A DNA stretch of 64,000 nt. Source: Tanypteryx hageni. Its lineage: Eukaryota; Arthropoda; Insecta; Odonata; Petaluridae. The notes beneath the pieces were generated by a model. It did not search any database, had not been told where the DNA came from, and saw nothing but the letters and a program-made list of their open reading frames with translations. Within the stretch, counting starts at the first letter, position 1; every line of letters begins with the position of its first letter. The position numbers and the translations under genes were made by a program. Below are positions 1 to 10,327 of this stretch, piece by piece. The stretch covers positions 58,411,338-58,475,337 of the forward strand of contig CM054118.1 in NCBI GenBank assembly GCA_028673005.1, given 5' to 3'.

Positions 1-908
1 ACCACGGGAAAAATACTACCTCTAATTATAAACCGAAGAGAAAATCCGTTTACCTAACTTAAAGGGAAATAGGTAGCGTATTTACGGGTTGAAAAGGGCA
101 TTAAATTATTTTTATTAAAATTTAATTTGATTCGATTGTACAATTACCGTTGGGGCATAATGAATGCAGTAAAGAATCCATTTTGGGCCGAAAAAACATT
201 TGGAATTCGAAAATTGTTCGGTGATTCAAGTTTGATAGCAGTATTTTTTCTATGAAAGTTTAAAGTCATAGCGAAATCGTTTGAATCATGTATTTTTTGA
301 ATTAACGAAGTTGAAAAAAATACATTTCACGGGATAATGTCTTGATACCCAGTTACGAAACTGCGTATGACCTACATTGAGAAAGATGGATTCAAACGCT
401 ATTAACGCATATTGACACCATAACGGAGGGGGTTAAACAACATTTGTGGCTCGAACTATCACGGAAAAATCATTTAATTGTTCAATTGCAAGCGTATGTA
501 TACTCCTGTTATTTGTGCTTAGGCCACTGTTTATGGCAGAACGTTTATATTAGTTACCTTCCAAATGCATTGTGTTCACTACACCTCTGTACTCAATGCG
601 CGGCTCCTAATTTGAGAAACAAAATATTATGTTCCGCTATGTATTGCTAGATGAGATATCTGTGACGTACGATCACAATAAATAAAAAACGGGTTAATTA
701 CGAAATTATTTCACCAATATTATTATGAGAGATAACATACAAGAAAAATTCTTATTTAAAGTACTCATTTTAGTTCATAATTAATTATTCGAGAATTGAA
801 TGTGAAGAAGGATCTCGTAATTATTACTACTTACAATCCTTGAGTCATTATTTTTAAGCTGTGTCAAGTTTAGGGCCTTTCATTTTTCATCTCATTTCGG
901 CATAATTA
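1..908. other. AT-rich intergenic DNA
   Basis: I see no gene, repeat or site I can name here. The frame at 444-650 opens on TTG and its translation resembles no family I know. Confidence 0.5.
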
Positions 909-1196
909 TTCTAATATACTGTAGAACAGTTGTATGAAACTCCTTAAGCCAAAAAAAAATTGTAGGGTAAGCCCTATGCATTTCGCCCACTAAGTGGGCA
1001 TCTTCAGGGGAGAACCTGCCTTGGCAGTGAACAAGGTTCAACTGCAGGCAGGTTCTCCCCTGAAGATGCCCACTTAGTGGGCGAAATGCATAGGGCTTAC
1101 CCTACAATTTTTTTTTTGGCTTAAGGAGTTTCATACAACTGTTCAACTTGGAGCCAAAGTGATTACGAGCTACCATCTACTGTTCTAATATACTGT
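909..1196. mobile_element. Palindromic (foldback) insertion with 14-bp TSD
   Basis: Two arms of about 97 bp (924-1020 and 1047-1144) are near-perfect reverse complements around a 26-base spacer; the only slip I see is 9 A's (951-959) against 10 T's. A shorter palindrome, GCCCAC-TAA-GTGGGC, lies inside each arm. The direct repeat TTCTAATATACTGT occurs at 909-922 and 1183-1196, so the inserted DNA is 923-1182. A 14-bp duplication suits target-primed reverse transcription better than a cut-and-paste transposase. Each arm carries a CTGAAGA-stem-GAAA motif (1060-1086 on plus, 981-1007 on minus) that resembles a hammerhead ribozyme core. Family not recognised. Confidence 0.75.
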
Positions 1197-1678
1197 GTTG
1201 AGCAATACACATATATAAAAACCATAATAACATATAGAGACCGAATCAGCCAAACAGGAGTGCCACAATTATAAATTGCAGTAATTAAGAAAGGATTTCA
1301 ATTAAATTATGTGTATCAGATTTGCACGACATACCATAATTAAATCAAGATGTTTAAAGCAGAGATAGATAGCAAGTTTACCACAGCAAAAAATTAAATA
1401 ATATTTCTTTTACACGTATTTCTAGAGAACTGACCACATGGATTTTAACCAAATATAGTATATTTAATCTTCATATAAATAAATAACCAAAATATATTTC
1501 AACCTGGTCGACTTAACAGAGCTACCACAATATCAAGGTTAGAATTCTTCTGTAACAATGAATTTCGAAGGTATTGGCTGAACGGATTTCACAGAAATTT
1601 CGTTTGTAGGGCAAGTATAGAATGGGGAAAACGGGATGAATATGGTTAAAACGGATCAAAAAAGCAGGGCTACCACAA
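1197..1678. other. AT-rich flank, nothing recognised
   Basis: No coding frame, terminal repeat or tandem array was noticed between the palindromic insertion and the pogo-like element. Confidence 0.5.
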
Positions 1679-1760
1679 TAGGGTAAACCTTATAGTGATT
1701 AGGTTTATTTGGCCATTTTTTTAGTTATTGGCCACCTTTAAGGCAGTGATTAGCCACAAG

Positions 1761-2017
1761 CAGAGACGTAACTGAGTGATACGGCGCCAGTGGCAAAATT
1801 TTAAGGAAACACCTTGTGAGCGTAGAATATGATTTCTGCTGCGTTTTCATTAAAAATATTATCGTTTTTATTAAGAATAACTTAAATATTCGAGTATTGA
1901 ATTAATATTTATTTATGGAGAAATAAACTTCCGGCATTTTTGTGGGTACGTGTGGCGCCTTCTGCAAGCGGCGCCTATGGCAAATGCCACCTTCGCCATA
2001 CCCTAGTTACGGCACTG
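1761..2017. mobile_element. hAT-type MITE nested in the pogo-like element
   Basis: The 257-bp insert begins CAGAGACGTAACT and its other end reads, on the minus strand, CAGTGCCGTAACTAGG. It is flanked by a perfect 8-bp TSD, GCCACAAG, at 1753-1760 and 2018-2025. A CAG-type terminus with an 8-bp TSD is typical of the hAT superfamily. It has no coding capacity. Confidence 0.8.
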
Positions 2018-2240
2018 GCCACAAGTAGTATGTTATTAAAAAAATATTGTTTTATTGTATTATAAATCAATGTTCATTCATCTTCCCAAGTCATTAAAAA
2101 GCAATTAGAAACTAATTCATTATCAATAACAGCATAATGATAATCATAAAAATTAAATTAGTGAAACGTTTTAAATTTAAAATGTATTGGTATAATAGTG
2201 TTTTTTCTCCTTTGTGACAATTTAAAAACATGTGCTATTT

Positions 2241-2673
2241 CAGCGTTTCGCGTAATAAATCTGAGGGGTTCGCGAGGAAATTTTGGTAATGGCGTCTTTT
2301 TCACTTTCTCGGTTCTACAATTCTTACTGATATTTTAATTTTATTCAAATTAGTTGCATGGTTTAATTTAAAAATTTTTCTTTCTCTTTAAGAATTATGC
2401 TTGAATTTTACGGGCTGCTAACTTGAAGCTAATGACAATATCCGAGATTCTGATTGTATTGTGAGCGTTTACATAATTTGTGCTGTATAAACTTTTTATT
2501 TTTCATGAATTAAACGCGTTCAAAAAGATTTGTTTTTTCAAAATTTACTCTCCATTATAAACTGTTGTAACTCCGAGGGTTCGCGAGGATAAAAAGGTTA
2601 GTCGAAGGGGTTAGTGACGAGAAATAGGTTTAACTCAAGGGGTTCGCGAAGCGAAAAAGGTTGGGAACCGCTG
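2241..2673. mobile_element. hAT-type MITE nested in the pogo-like element
   Basis: The insert starts CAGCGTTTCGCG and ends, read on the minus strand, CAGCGGTTCCCAACC. The 8-bp TSD TGCTATTT is perfect (2233-2240 and 2674-2681). GGGGTTCGCGA-type blocks occur near both ends. The 433-bp element encodes nothing. It landed just downstream of the pogo transposase relic. Confidence 0.85.
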
Positions 2674-2816
2674 TGCTATTTGATGCGGAGAACTATCTTT
2701 TGCACATTCTTCTTCATCTGCCGATGTTTCATAAGCATTATGAGCTGTCAGAATTCTCTTCTTTGTAGCACTTGTGGCATAAAATGTCTTCTTCATCAGA
2801 TTCCGGAATATGAAGT

Positions 2817-3720
2817 TTATGCGATTTCGGTGTCTTTCTTGTGGTACAATTTGTGGCAGTCACTGCAAGTTAACCTCTCCTGCAGTTTAGTTGCTCTATT
2901 ACAGGCAGAACATGTATTCGTTTCAGAAGGCATTGCATGTTGAAAAAGTATACTCTTTACATTCATTTCATTCCTTTTACTTTGTGGACTCAAAGCAGAT
3001 GGTGGAGGGTTTGTGCCATTAGCTGTCGAATCATTTGGATTTAACGTCTTGCGTGTAGCAAATTTAGACATTTTCCTATTCACGCTTTCTTCTTCCTCAG
3101 CCTTTTGTTTTTCTTCTTTCTTTTCCTTTAACATGTTTTTATATTTTTTGGACGTGATTGCTTAAGGATGTCTTTCAATTTGACGTTTCCCTTTCCTCTT
3201 TGGGGTTTCAGGCCTGATAAGGGACTCCCCTAGGTGGTCATGTTTGACTACTCTCTTTACAGATGTTCCAGTTTCTCCAGTACAATTGAAACCTGCTTCA
3301 CTGCTATTCTCCTGCAGATTGCTGCGTCCAAGTTTGCAAGTATTTAAATTTAAATTTGGAGAAATTGTTATCTGAAGTGTTTACTTCTGGTGAAGGTGCA
3401 ATGTTAGTCTGCGGTGATTTTGATATATTTCTCTGCCTCTGAGACTTTTCCCACAATCAATAGAGAACTAAAATTTTCATTGTTTTATTCACGATCAACA
3501 GCAGCCTTAATCTGTTTGAATTTCTTAATTCTCTCCCATCCGACTACTTCAACAAATTCTGCATAACCAAGGGCCTCATCAAATTCCATGACAGGCCTTC
3601 CCTCTTTCACATGTTTTGATGATCCTAAACACTTTGTGTAATCAACTGCATCAGCATTCAATGGATGCAAGCCACACCAGAACCGTTTACCAAAGTTTCG
3701 GTATTAACATGCTGAGCATG
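2817..3720 (-). pseudogene. Pogo/Tigger-type transposase, C-terminal remnant
   Basis: Read on the minus strand, the first recognisable stretch (about 3690-3485) gives KRFWCGLHPLNADAVDYTKC, which matches the end of the DDE endonuclease domain of pogo-family transposases, where a G-L-x-P-x-x-x-x-x-V-x-Y-x-K-C pattern is common. Further on, in another frame (about 3240-3165), come a P-E-T-P-K-R-K-G-K-R stretch typical of the tail after the DDE domain, a Lys/Glu-rich segment, and a CxxC...CxxC...H element (about 2925-2840) like the small zinc-binding tail of some of these proteins. The stop is at 2817. The frames do not join, and the HTH and DDE catalytic core are not visible, so the gene is dead. 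Confidence 0.65.
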
Positions 3721-4182
3721 TTTAATAGCTTCATCCATACTCTCCAATTATAATCTTGATTTGGAGGTTTAGGCATTTGAAACCTGCGTAGGATAAAATC
3801 AACAAAGAGTTATTAGCCACCTAGTATGACAGTGAGTGTCCGGGTGGCCAATCGCTGAAATTAAATCTTTATGATAATACAGATATTGACCAGCGTGTTC
3901 AGGGCAGTGCCGTGGGTATGTGCCTCCCGTGTGTAAAGTAGAATTTTCCGCCCACAACTAATTTAAAAAAATATTACAGCTCGGGAAAAAGTATGTGCAA
4001 ACTCAACAATTATATTAATATATTTATTAGTTACTAAAGTGTATATTATTAATATTTTAATATATTTTTAAAAATGACGAGCAAAAAATTAAAATGTTAT
4101 CATATACAACAAACAGTTTCATGGTTTTTTGGTAACATGGTTACATTTTATCAAAAACGTTACTTTAATAAATACTTACTTT

Positions 4183-5330
4183 GCGAGCTTTAATGTTAGA
4201 AAAGCGTTTTATGACATCATCTATATCTAAATTCTAGCAAAGCTCATATTCTATAGAAATAACAGATAAAGATGAAAGCTTATCCTGCGTCATGGATGGT
4301 CGTAAATAATTTTTTATTATTTTTTATTTAGAGAACGACCTTTTTCCAGACGCAACGGTAAGAGGAAGGGCCCATAATATACATAGTGCCGCTGAGGCGT
4401 TTGGAAATGTTGTTGGTGGATTATTTTTTACCATGTACTCTAAAATCTCAATCATATTCATACTAGGAGCCAAATATATTTGCAAAATTTCTAATTCATT
4501 CAACAAATCTATTGTGCTGATAACAAATTCATTTCTTGTAGCATCACTCAGTTTGATCTCTGTGCAAAACTTCAGTTTATCTTCTTGGCTTAATTTATTG
4601 AAATTATGAATATCGTATAAAAAATGAAAAGTTTTGTTATGATCCTCTAGCTGGGTAAAACTTTCTATAACAGAAGAAATTGTGGTATCTAAAATTTCGA
4701 AAAGATGTATTTTAAAATGTTGCTTTGCATCTGATATCGTCCCATCAGGTGATTCATAATCAAAATTTCTTTTCTTCTTTCGGTGGAAGGACTGCTACTT
4801 CTGTAAATTTAGTTTCAGTGTCTAAATTTTCAGCAATTTCTCCGACAGTGATCAAAATGTCATTAAAACCTTCGTCCGATATTAACCGACTAAAATATTG
4901 AATGAGATCTTTTAACACATCAATACATTTGTGAATATTTAAACTTGAATCTTGCATGATAAAATTTTAAACCAAATAATTACGGAACAAATTAATTTAT
5001 ATGATTGAATTTTCATGCCAAGGGATTGTGCTATTTGTTTTGTGTTTAAGTCAAAATTTTCATGTTAAAACATTTCAAACAATGCATCGTAAATTTCTGG
5101 TAAATTGAATATTAATGGTTTTATAGCGTCGATCCTGCTTTCTCATCTTGTGTCACAGAGTGGTTTTAATGTCTGAATATTTACGTTTTTTCATAACCTG
5201 CCATCGGTGCGAAGAACAAGAGAAAAGATTATGCACTTCTTGAACTGTGACATAGAAATTGATTGATTCGCTAATGACCTTAGCAGCATCATTCACAACG
5301 AAGTTAAGAGTGTGAGCAGAACATGGCACA
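4183..5330 (-). pseudogene. hAT-family transposase (ZMYM1/52-kDa-repressor-like), disrupted
   Basis: Read on the minus strand, about 5330-5230 gives PCSAHTLNFVVNDAAK, the hAT block around the catalytic His/Asn-containing motif, followed by a V-Q-E-V-H-N-L-F-S-C-S-S-H-R-W stretch. Next (about 5160) comes LKPLCDTR, then TGA where the family has Trp, then ESRIDAIKPL. The C-terminal dimerisation block is present at about 4430-4325 as FPNASAALCILWALPLTVAS with GKRSFSK. After a short AT-rich interruption containing stops it continues to LSVISIEYEL and IDDVIKRFSNIKARK at about 4183. Stops and frame changes make it inactive. Family assignment is firm; subfamily is by resemblance only. Confidence 0.8.
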
Positions 5331-5797
5331 AAGGAAGCACTGGGATTTATATTTTAAAATCCTTTAAAAATCCTTTCTTAAAAAATATTTTAAGATTATA
5401 AGGTAAGAGCCTGAGGTGGGGTTAAAGAAAAATTACCATCTTGCGAAGAAAAATAGTTTTTGAAGACTTGCATGTTGGTGACTTGGGATTTTGAAAACAT
5501 TAAACAAGCCACAAGGGTTTTGGGCCTGGCGGTGGTAATGCGTGAAATTTAGAGGCTTGCTCCGAGCGGGAAATAGAATACAAAAGAGTAACTTATAAGA
5601 AGCTGCCATTTTCGGCCATTATTTTTTTAACACCCAGAATATCCCTAATACAAATATTTCATTGAAGATTGGGACATTACTCCTATTTGCTGTCATTAAT
5701 AAGACAACTCTGTCGCTCCAATGCAATTTACAGGAAGGCAGCTTTCTTCATCTTGCGTCTCAAAACACATGAAAATACGATCATAAACACTCCCAAT

Positions 5798-5896
5798 CAG
5801 TGGCGTAATGGACACGCAACCGTCGTGTGGCGGAGGACGGCCAAAGGAGACCCCCTCCTACGTGTTTTACCATGACTGGGGCCTAGAACGACACTG
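5798..5896. mobile_element. 99-bp hAT-type MITE (third nesting level)
   Basis: It begins CAGTGGCGTAATGGACAC and its far end reads CAGTGTCGTTCTAGGCC on the minus strand. Flanks CTCCCAAT (5790-5797) and CTCCCAAC (5897-5904) form an 8-bp TSD with one mismatch. It lies inside the hAT element, which lies inside the pogo-like element. Confidence 0.65.
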
Positions 5897-6529
5897 CTCC
5901 CAACCGTCAATATGCCACAGGGATGAACGAGAAAAAGATGAACGAAATAAATAACGTTCTTCGGTTTAGGTTTGTCTTGTTCCAATCCGGTGAAAAAACG
6001 AAAGCAATAAATGTAGCGGGTTTGTGCTCAAGTCTGTACCCGCCTTAAACTTTTGAAGGTTGCTGTTCACTGTCGCCTCTTAGAAAATGCCGCCCGTGTG
6101 CAATGCACACATTGCACCCATGGTAAGCACGGCCATGACCGTGTTTGGGAGTGCTGAACCAACAATGCAATTCCAAGAATTCAACAAATACATTGTTTGA
6201 TTATTGCTGTAAGTGTTTTCATTAGTTTCAGAAAGGTTTTGTTTAATTTAAGTGCTATAAAAATGTTATTTAAAGTTAAAATGCTTAAGAAATTCACAAC
6301 ACTTACCTAAGAAAAATAGAGAAACAACACCTTCATCTGTAATATCCACAATTAGTCTGTGTGCTGTTATCCTGCGGCATCAGTGATAAAGGAGCATAAG
6401 GAGAAAGGTACTGCGATGCCATATATTTCCTAAGACATGAGTTACGTTTTAGTATAGCAGAACGAATGTACAAAGAACATTGGGTGGCCAATCACTAGGG
6501 GGTGGCCTATCTTTGTATGGTTTACCCTA

Positions 6530-7138
6530 TATGGAAAAATAATTTTCTGATTTCAAAGCAAAAGAATTATACCACGGCGAATTTGACGAAAAGCATTTCT
6601 GTACCAGGGGAAACCCTAACTACTTTTATATTAAAAATTGTATTGAAAGGAAAGTTGGCGGATTAGTTCTTTCCAGAACTACTTGTTTTTAATAATGAAG
6701 GCAAAGTGCGCAGTTGAAAATTCAGATCCTTTACCTTGTTAGCCTACTTTCCAGGATGGAAATAGGCTTATAGTTTCGTCGTTGTGTTCGTCTGTTCGTC
6801 TGTCCGTCCCCCTATTAACCTTTGAACCAATAGACCGATTTTCATGACACTTGGAGAGCTGGAGTCGAGCTTCCGAGGATAGTTTTTGTTGCGAAGACTG
6901 AAAGTTTGATTTGATTTACATGGAAAATCTTAAATAAACCATGCAGGGTAATTTTCTCATGCGTATTAAAACATATTAGAATTATAATATCGGTGCGAGA
7001 CAAGAATAGAGATTCTTATTTCTTTCGTAAAATTTTGTTTATTTTCCTATTTATTCGAATTTCGCGTAAATACTGGCGATCGCGCGATATACCGTACATT
7101 TTACACGCATACGTGTGTGTACACTCAGAAAGAGGCGC
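6530..7138. other. Flank with a GTCCGTC-type repeat segment
   Basis: No gene seen. At about 6778-6810 there is a run of TCTGTTCG/TCTGTCCG words followed by a phrase about 30 bases on; similar GACGGACAGAC words recur at 36.5, 37.1 and 60.7 kb. Confidence 0.35.
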
Positions 7139-7233
7139 GCGTGTATGCACGCACGCACACAAATGAAGATATATAAACATGCGCACACGCACGCACGAAC
7201 GTGCACACACGCACGAACATGCACGCACACAAA
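7139..7233. repeat. CA/CGCA microsatellite
   Basis: The tract is made of CACACGCACG-like words. It produces open frames on both strands (Cys/Val/Arg-rich on minus, His/Thr/Arg-rich on plus) that are products of the repeat, not genes. It abuts the left end of the Tigger element. Confidence 0.85.
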
Positions 7234-7235
7234 TA

Positions 7236-8449
7236 CAGGCATACCTCCATCAACGAAGCCTCTGGCAACGAAGCTCCTTTTTTACGAAGTCATCACTTTA
7301 CTCCGAAATCTGCCCCGAAATGTATTTGAAATACTTAGACGCAAGAGAAAACAAAGATTTTTAAAGTTGTGTAAAGTTGTGAATCTTATGCAGGATGATA
7401 AAACAACATATTTTTAAAGAAATACAAAAATAATCTAAAAAACAAAAACGGCGAAAAAATGGTGTTTTAATGTGATTTTTAATGGTGTTTCGGTCGGTGA
7501 AAGTATGGAGGTTACTTAGAGGCTATCTTTGGTGAGAGTTTTCGAGAAAAGAGAGAGAGAGAAAATATGCCCCATTGGAGCCCCTGCTGCACGGAAGTGG
7601 TGAGACACATACATCGCCGCAGGTATGCACAGGAGTCTCCAAATGCTCTATTCGCCGTAAAGAGTTTCAAGGGTCTCAAGTGTCTTGGGATTATATTAGG
7701 TATTTCTTTCTTCAAAGAAGTACCTGATATCAATGGAAAATATCCTTATCTTTTAGTTCTAAGTCGTCAGACGCTCAGTGAGCATTACTTTCGTACTTTC
7801 TCAGACGCCTTCTACGAAATGTTTCGTGAAAACACTTCCTCAAATGCTATACTTGGAATTTTAATCCATATTTTGGGATTTAATTAAGTGACTTTAACAG
7901 CAACCCTAATGTCAGCCAAACAACCATAGAGTGGTAGTGATCTTAGTGCATCCAAGAAGAAACGAAAATCCATCTCACTTGCTGAGAAGATGCAAGCGAT
8001 ACGACGAGTAGAGTCAGGCAGGCTATCGTGAGATGCTTCAAGAAAGGAAGAACTAATCAAGACAATCTACCTTTGATGCAATCCTAAAGAATAAATCGTC
8101 TACTCCACAGTCCATCCAGGTCCATCAACCTGAGATCCCAGCACTATTAACCCCCAGTAAGGTCTGCAATCCACCGTTGCCAAGTTATGGCGAAGACGTT
8201 GGTAATTATAACGATTAAAGTTCCATGTAAAGTCTCTGGCAAGAGATATTGAAAGCTTTTTTGCCTTTTCATTTGCTTTACGTATATTTTTATATTATTT
8301 AAAGTCATATACATCTTCTACGATATGGTTAACGAAGTACTGGAACATATCCCCATTTACTACATATTAAATCTACCTCTGGCAACGAAGTTTCTGAGAA
8401 CGAAGTGGATGCTAGGAACGCATCTATTTCGTTATGGGAGGTATGCCTG
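7236..8449. mobile_element. Tigger-like (pogo family) DNA transposon, 1.2 kb
   Basis: Terminal inverted repeats CAGGCATACCTCC (7236) and GGAGGTATGCCTG (ending 8449) are flanked by TA duplications (7234-7235, 8450-8451). The motif CAGGCATACCTC is the known start of vertebrate Tigger elements. Subterminal repeats with the core AACGAAG occur inward of both ends (for example 7251-7275 and 8382-8405). A remnant of the transposase N terminus lies at 7909-8113 and there is no room for the DDE domain, so this is an internally deleted non-autonomous copy. Confidence 0.85.
7909..8113 (+). pseudogene. Tigger transposase N-terminal DNA-binding remnant
   Basis: ATG at 7909 opens MSAKQP, then a TAG, then SASKKKRKSISLAEKMQAIR and RVESGR, which is the first helix-turn-helix (CENP-B N-terminal type) of pogo/Tigger transposases. 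After another TGA the frame changes and STFDAILKNKS follows, matching the end of that HTH domain (usual form S-T-V-x-x-I-L-K-N-K). Two in-frame stops and one frameshift within about 70 codons make it non-functional. Its position within the Tigger TIRs fits. Confidence 0.75.
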
Positions 8450-8451
8450 TA

Positions 8452-9406
8452 TATATGTAAGCTCACACATTTGTTGGTTTAAAGTCGATCCGGCCCTTTA
8501 GGAAGGCCCCCTTAAATGGACCCAATCTCAGCCGAAGGAGGTCATTTACTTTTATTTATGTCTTTTAAGCCTTCTTTTCCATTCCTGCCATCCATCAATC
8601 TCCTCTCACCCCTCCTCCTCCCTCTCCATCTCCTTCCCATGAACACACACACATCCACCCTTTCCCTTTAGCAATTCTTTCCCTACACTCCTCCTTCCCA
8701 CTTCCTCCTTCTCACTCCCTCCTCCCCTCTCCCTCCTTCCCTCTCCCTCCTTCCCTCTCTCTCCCTCCCACTCCCTTCTTCCCACTCCCTCCTTCCAACT
8801 CCCTCCTTTCCACTCCCTCCTTCCTAATCCCTTCTCCCCTCTTCCTCCTTCCCACTCCCTCTTTCCCACTCCCTCTTTCCCACTCCCTCTTTCCCACTCT
8901 CTCCTTTCCACTCCCTCCCTTCTCCTCTCTCCTTCCCCCGAAACCCTAAACAATCCCCGCTATCCCCACCTCTCACTCCCGTTTCCATTAAAATGTGTCC
9001 ATGACTGCAAGGAACGCATGAATCTTTCCCGCCCTTTGTTTCCTCGGAACACTCCTCTCTTTATCCGCAGTTACTTAAAGTGTTCGCCAAGAGAAAGAAA
9101 TAAAGAGAGAGAGAGAAAGAAGAAAGGGAGGACTCGGACGGCAATGGGGTGAAAGGAATGACCACCACTCCCATTTCTCCACTTTCCCTCTCACACCCCT
9201 CCTCCTCGTACCCGGAAACCCCGTATTTAGTCTTATCGTCTTTTTTCTCAAAGCTCGGATCTTTGGAAGTAGAAGTGGTGTTTAAATCGAGACTTAATTG
9301 ATGCGTAAACATATGTCGACAAACAGATTTTAGTTGAATATAGTAGAAAAAACCATCGATATTAAGGATATCAATATTTTTCGATATATTTTATTGGTAA
9401 AGTAAC
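8452..9406. repeat. Polypyrimidine (CTCCCTCCTTCC)-rich tract and flank
   Basis: From about 8590 to 8945 the plus strand is almost only C and T, in irregular repeats of CTCCCTCCTTCC-like words; a (GAGA) run follows near 9099-9120. The 115-residue minus frame here is a Gly/Arg/Glu repeat translation and not a gene. The remaining DNA to 9406 shows nothing I recognise. Confidence 0.75.
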
Positions 9407-9414
9407 GAGTAGAC

Positions 9415-9710
9415 CAGGAATATCAAACACGCGGCCCGGGCAATATTGTGATGCAGCCAAGGCTCAAATGGATCTCTTATAAAATAGGTATTTGAAAATA
9501 ATCTAGGATTTTTCAGAAACGTATTAAATAATCACTTCCTGAATATCCGCAGTTTATTTTTGTGTTCCTATTTAAACGCATTTGTGGTACAGAAGACTGT
9601 TCTTAACTCGTAATGCGGCTCACGGTTTTGGCATGGCGCTTAAATGCGGCCCACGGACTAAATGCAGTGCAATCATCAGGCCCACGCATGATTTGAATTT
9701 GAGACCCCTG
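9415..9710. mobile_element. hAT-type MITE
   Basis: The left end CAGGAATATCAAACACGCGG and the right end, read on the minus strand as CAGGGGTCTCAAATTCAAAT, are related inverted termini with GCGGCCC/GGGCC boxes just inside. The flanking 8-mers GAGTAGAC (9407-9414) and GAGTAAAT (9711-9718) match at 6 of 8 positions, as expected for an old TSD. No coding capacity. Confidence 0.65.
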
Positions 9711-9718
9711 GAGTAAAT

Positions 9719-10266
9719 CGTGCAGTCAGCGGTAAAGCGCCGAGCGTTAGAGTGGCAGGAAATAACCTGAGACGGTCAACGGCCTAGGGCGGAGGAACTG
9801 TCTCAGGAGGACCAAGGGACCTTTGAAGGACCAAATAGTCTAAAAAATCCCGAGGACAGTAGTTTCTAGCAAGACAGGCATGACAGGCGGGAGCGACCCC
9901 AGTCAGGAGCGATTCCAGATGGCAGCGACCACAGTTAGACGACGAAAACCAATATAACGGATTAATGGCATACATTAAAGCATCAGGAAATAAAAACAAT
10001 GTTTCTGTATAGACCAAAATACACAATTTTAAACAATGGAAGTGTGTCCAGTCAGGAACTACTCCAGGTGGGAGCTTCAGTTGTTTATTAATTATTTATG
10101 ACTTATCCGCGTGTTATCGATGGACACCGTTGTTGCAAATATTTCGTTTAGGTTACTTATGTCCTTCCATTTCCTCTCCCTTCCCGTACTCACGCTATCT
10201 TGAGTTGTTTATACAACTTTAATTGAAGAAAAAGCAGTGTAGAGACTATTAAAATCTTTAACCTAA

Positions 10267-10269
<3 letters not shown>
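9719..10269. other. Intergenic, with short repeated GGAGCGA words
   Basis: Phrases of the type CAGTCAGGAGCGATTCCAG recur at about 9890-9940 and again, diverged, at about 10048-10080. No gene seen. Confidence 0.35.

Positions 10270-10325
<56 letters not shown>
10270..10325. repeat. (TA)n microsatellite
   Basis: About 28 uninterrupted TA units. The Tyr/Ile-alternating frames on the minus strand are translations of this repeat. Confidence 0.95.

Positions 10326-10327
<2 letters not shown>

Larger units (their letters stand above)
3900..6137. mobile_element. hAT transposon nested in the pogo-like element
   Basis: The 2238-bp insert begins CAGGGCAGTGCCGTG and its other end reads CATGGCCGTGCTTACC on the minus strand. 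Flanking 8-mers AGCGTGTT (3892-3899) and ACCGTGTT (6138-6145) differ at one base and look like an aged TSD. A minus-strand hAT transposase relic fills 4183-5330, and a 99-bp MITE sits at 5798-5896. The transposase N-terminal part (BED finger region) is missing, so the element is internally deleted. Confidence 0.7.
1681..6527. mobile_element. Pogo-like (Tc1/mariner superfamily) DNA transposon, heavily interrupted
   Basis: The ends are inverted: GGGTAAACC opens at 1681 and GGTTTACCC closes at 6527, each flanked by TA (1679-1680 and 6528-6529), the duplication expected for Tc1/mariner/pogo elements. Inside the perfect 9 bp the ends stay related, with GGCCAC-type blocks on both sides. The minus strand encodes pieces of a pogo-type transposase C terminus (2817-3720). 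Three hAT-type insertions interrupt it at 1761-2017, 2241-2673 and 3900-6137; without them it would be about 1.9 kb. A GGCCAC-like block at 3813-3857 also resembles the termini, so a second, shorter pogo derivative may be involved. Confidence 0.7.

Noticed and set aside
7115..7417. 100-residue frame
   Set aside because: It starts in the CA/CGCA microsatellite and runs into the non-coding end of the Tigger element.
8606..8953. 115-residue minus frame
   Set aside because: It consists of Gly/Arg/Glu repeats from the CTCCCTCC tract.
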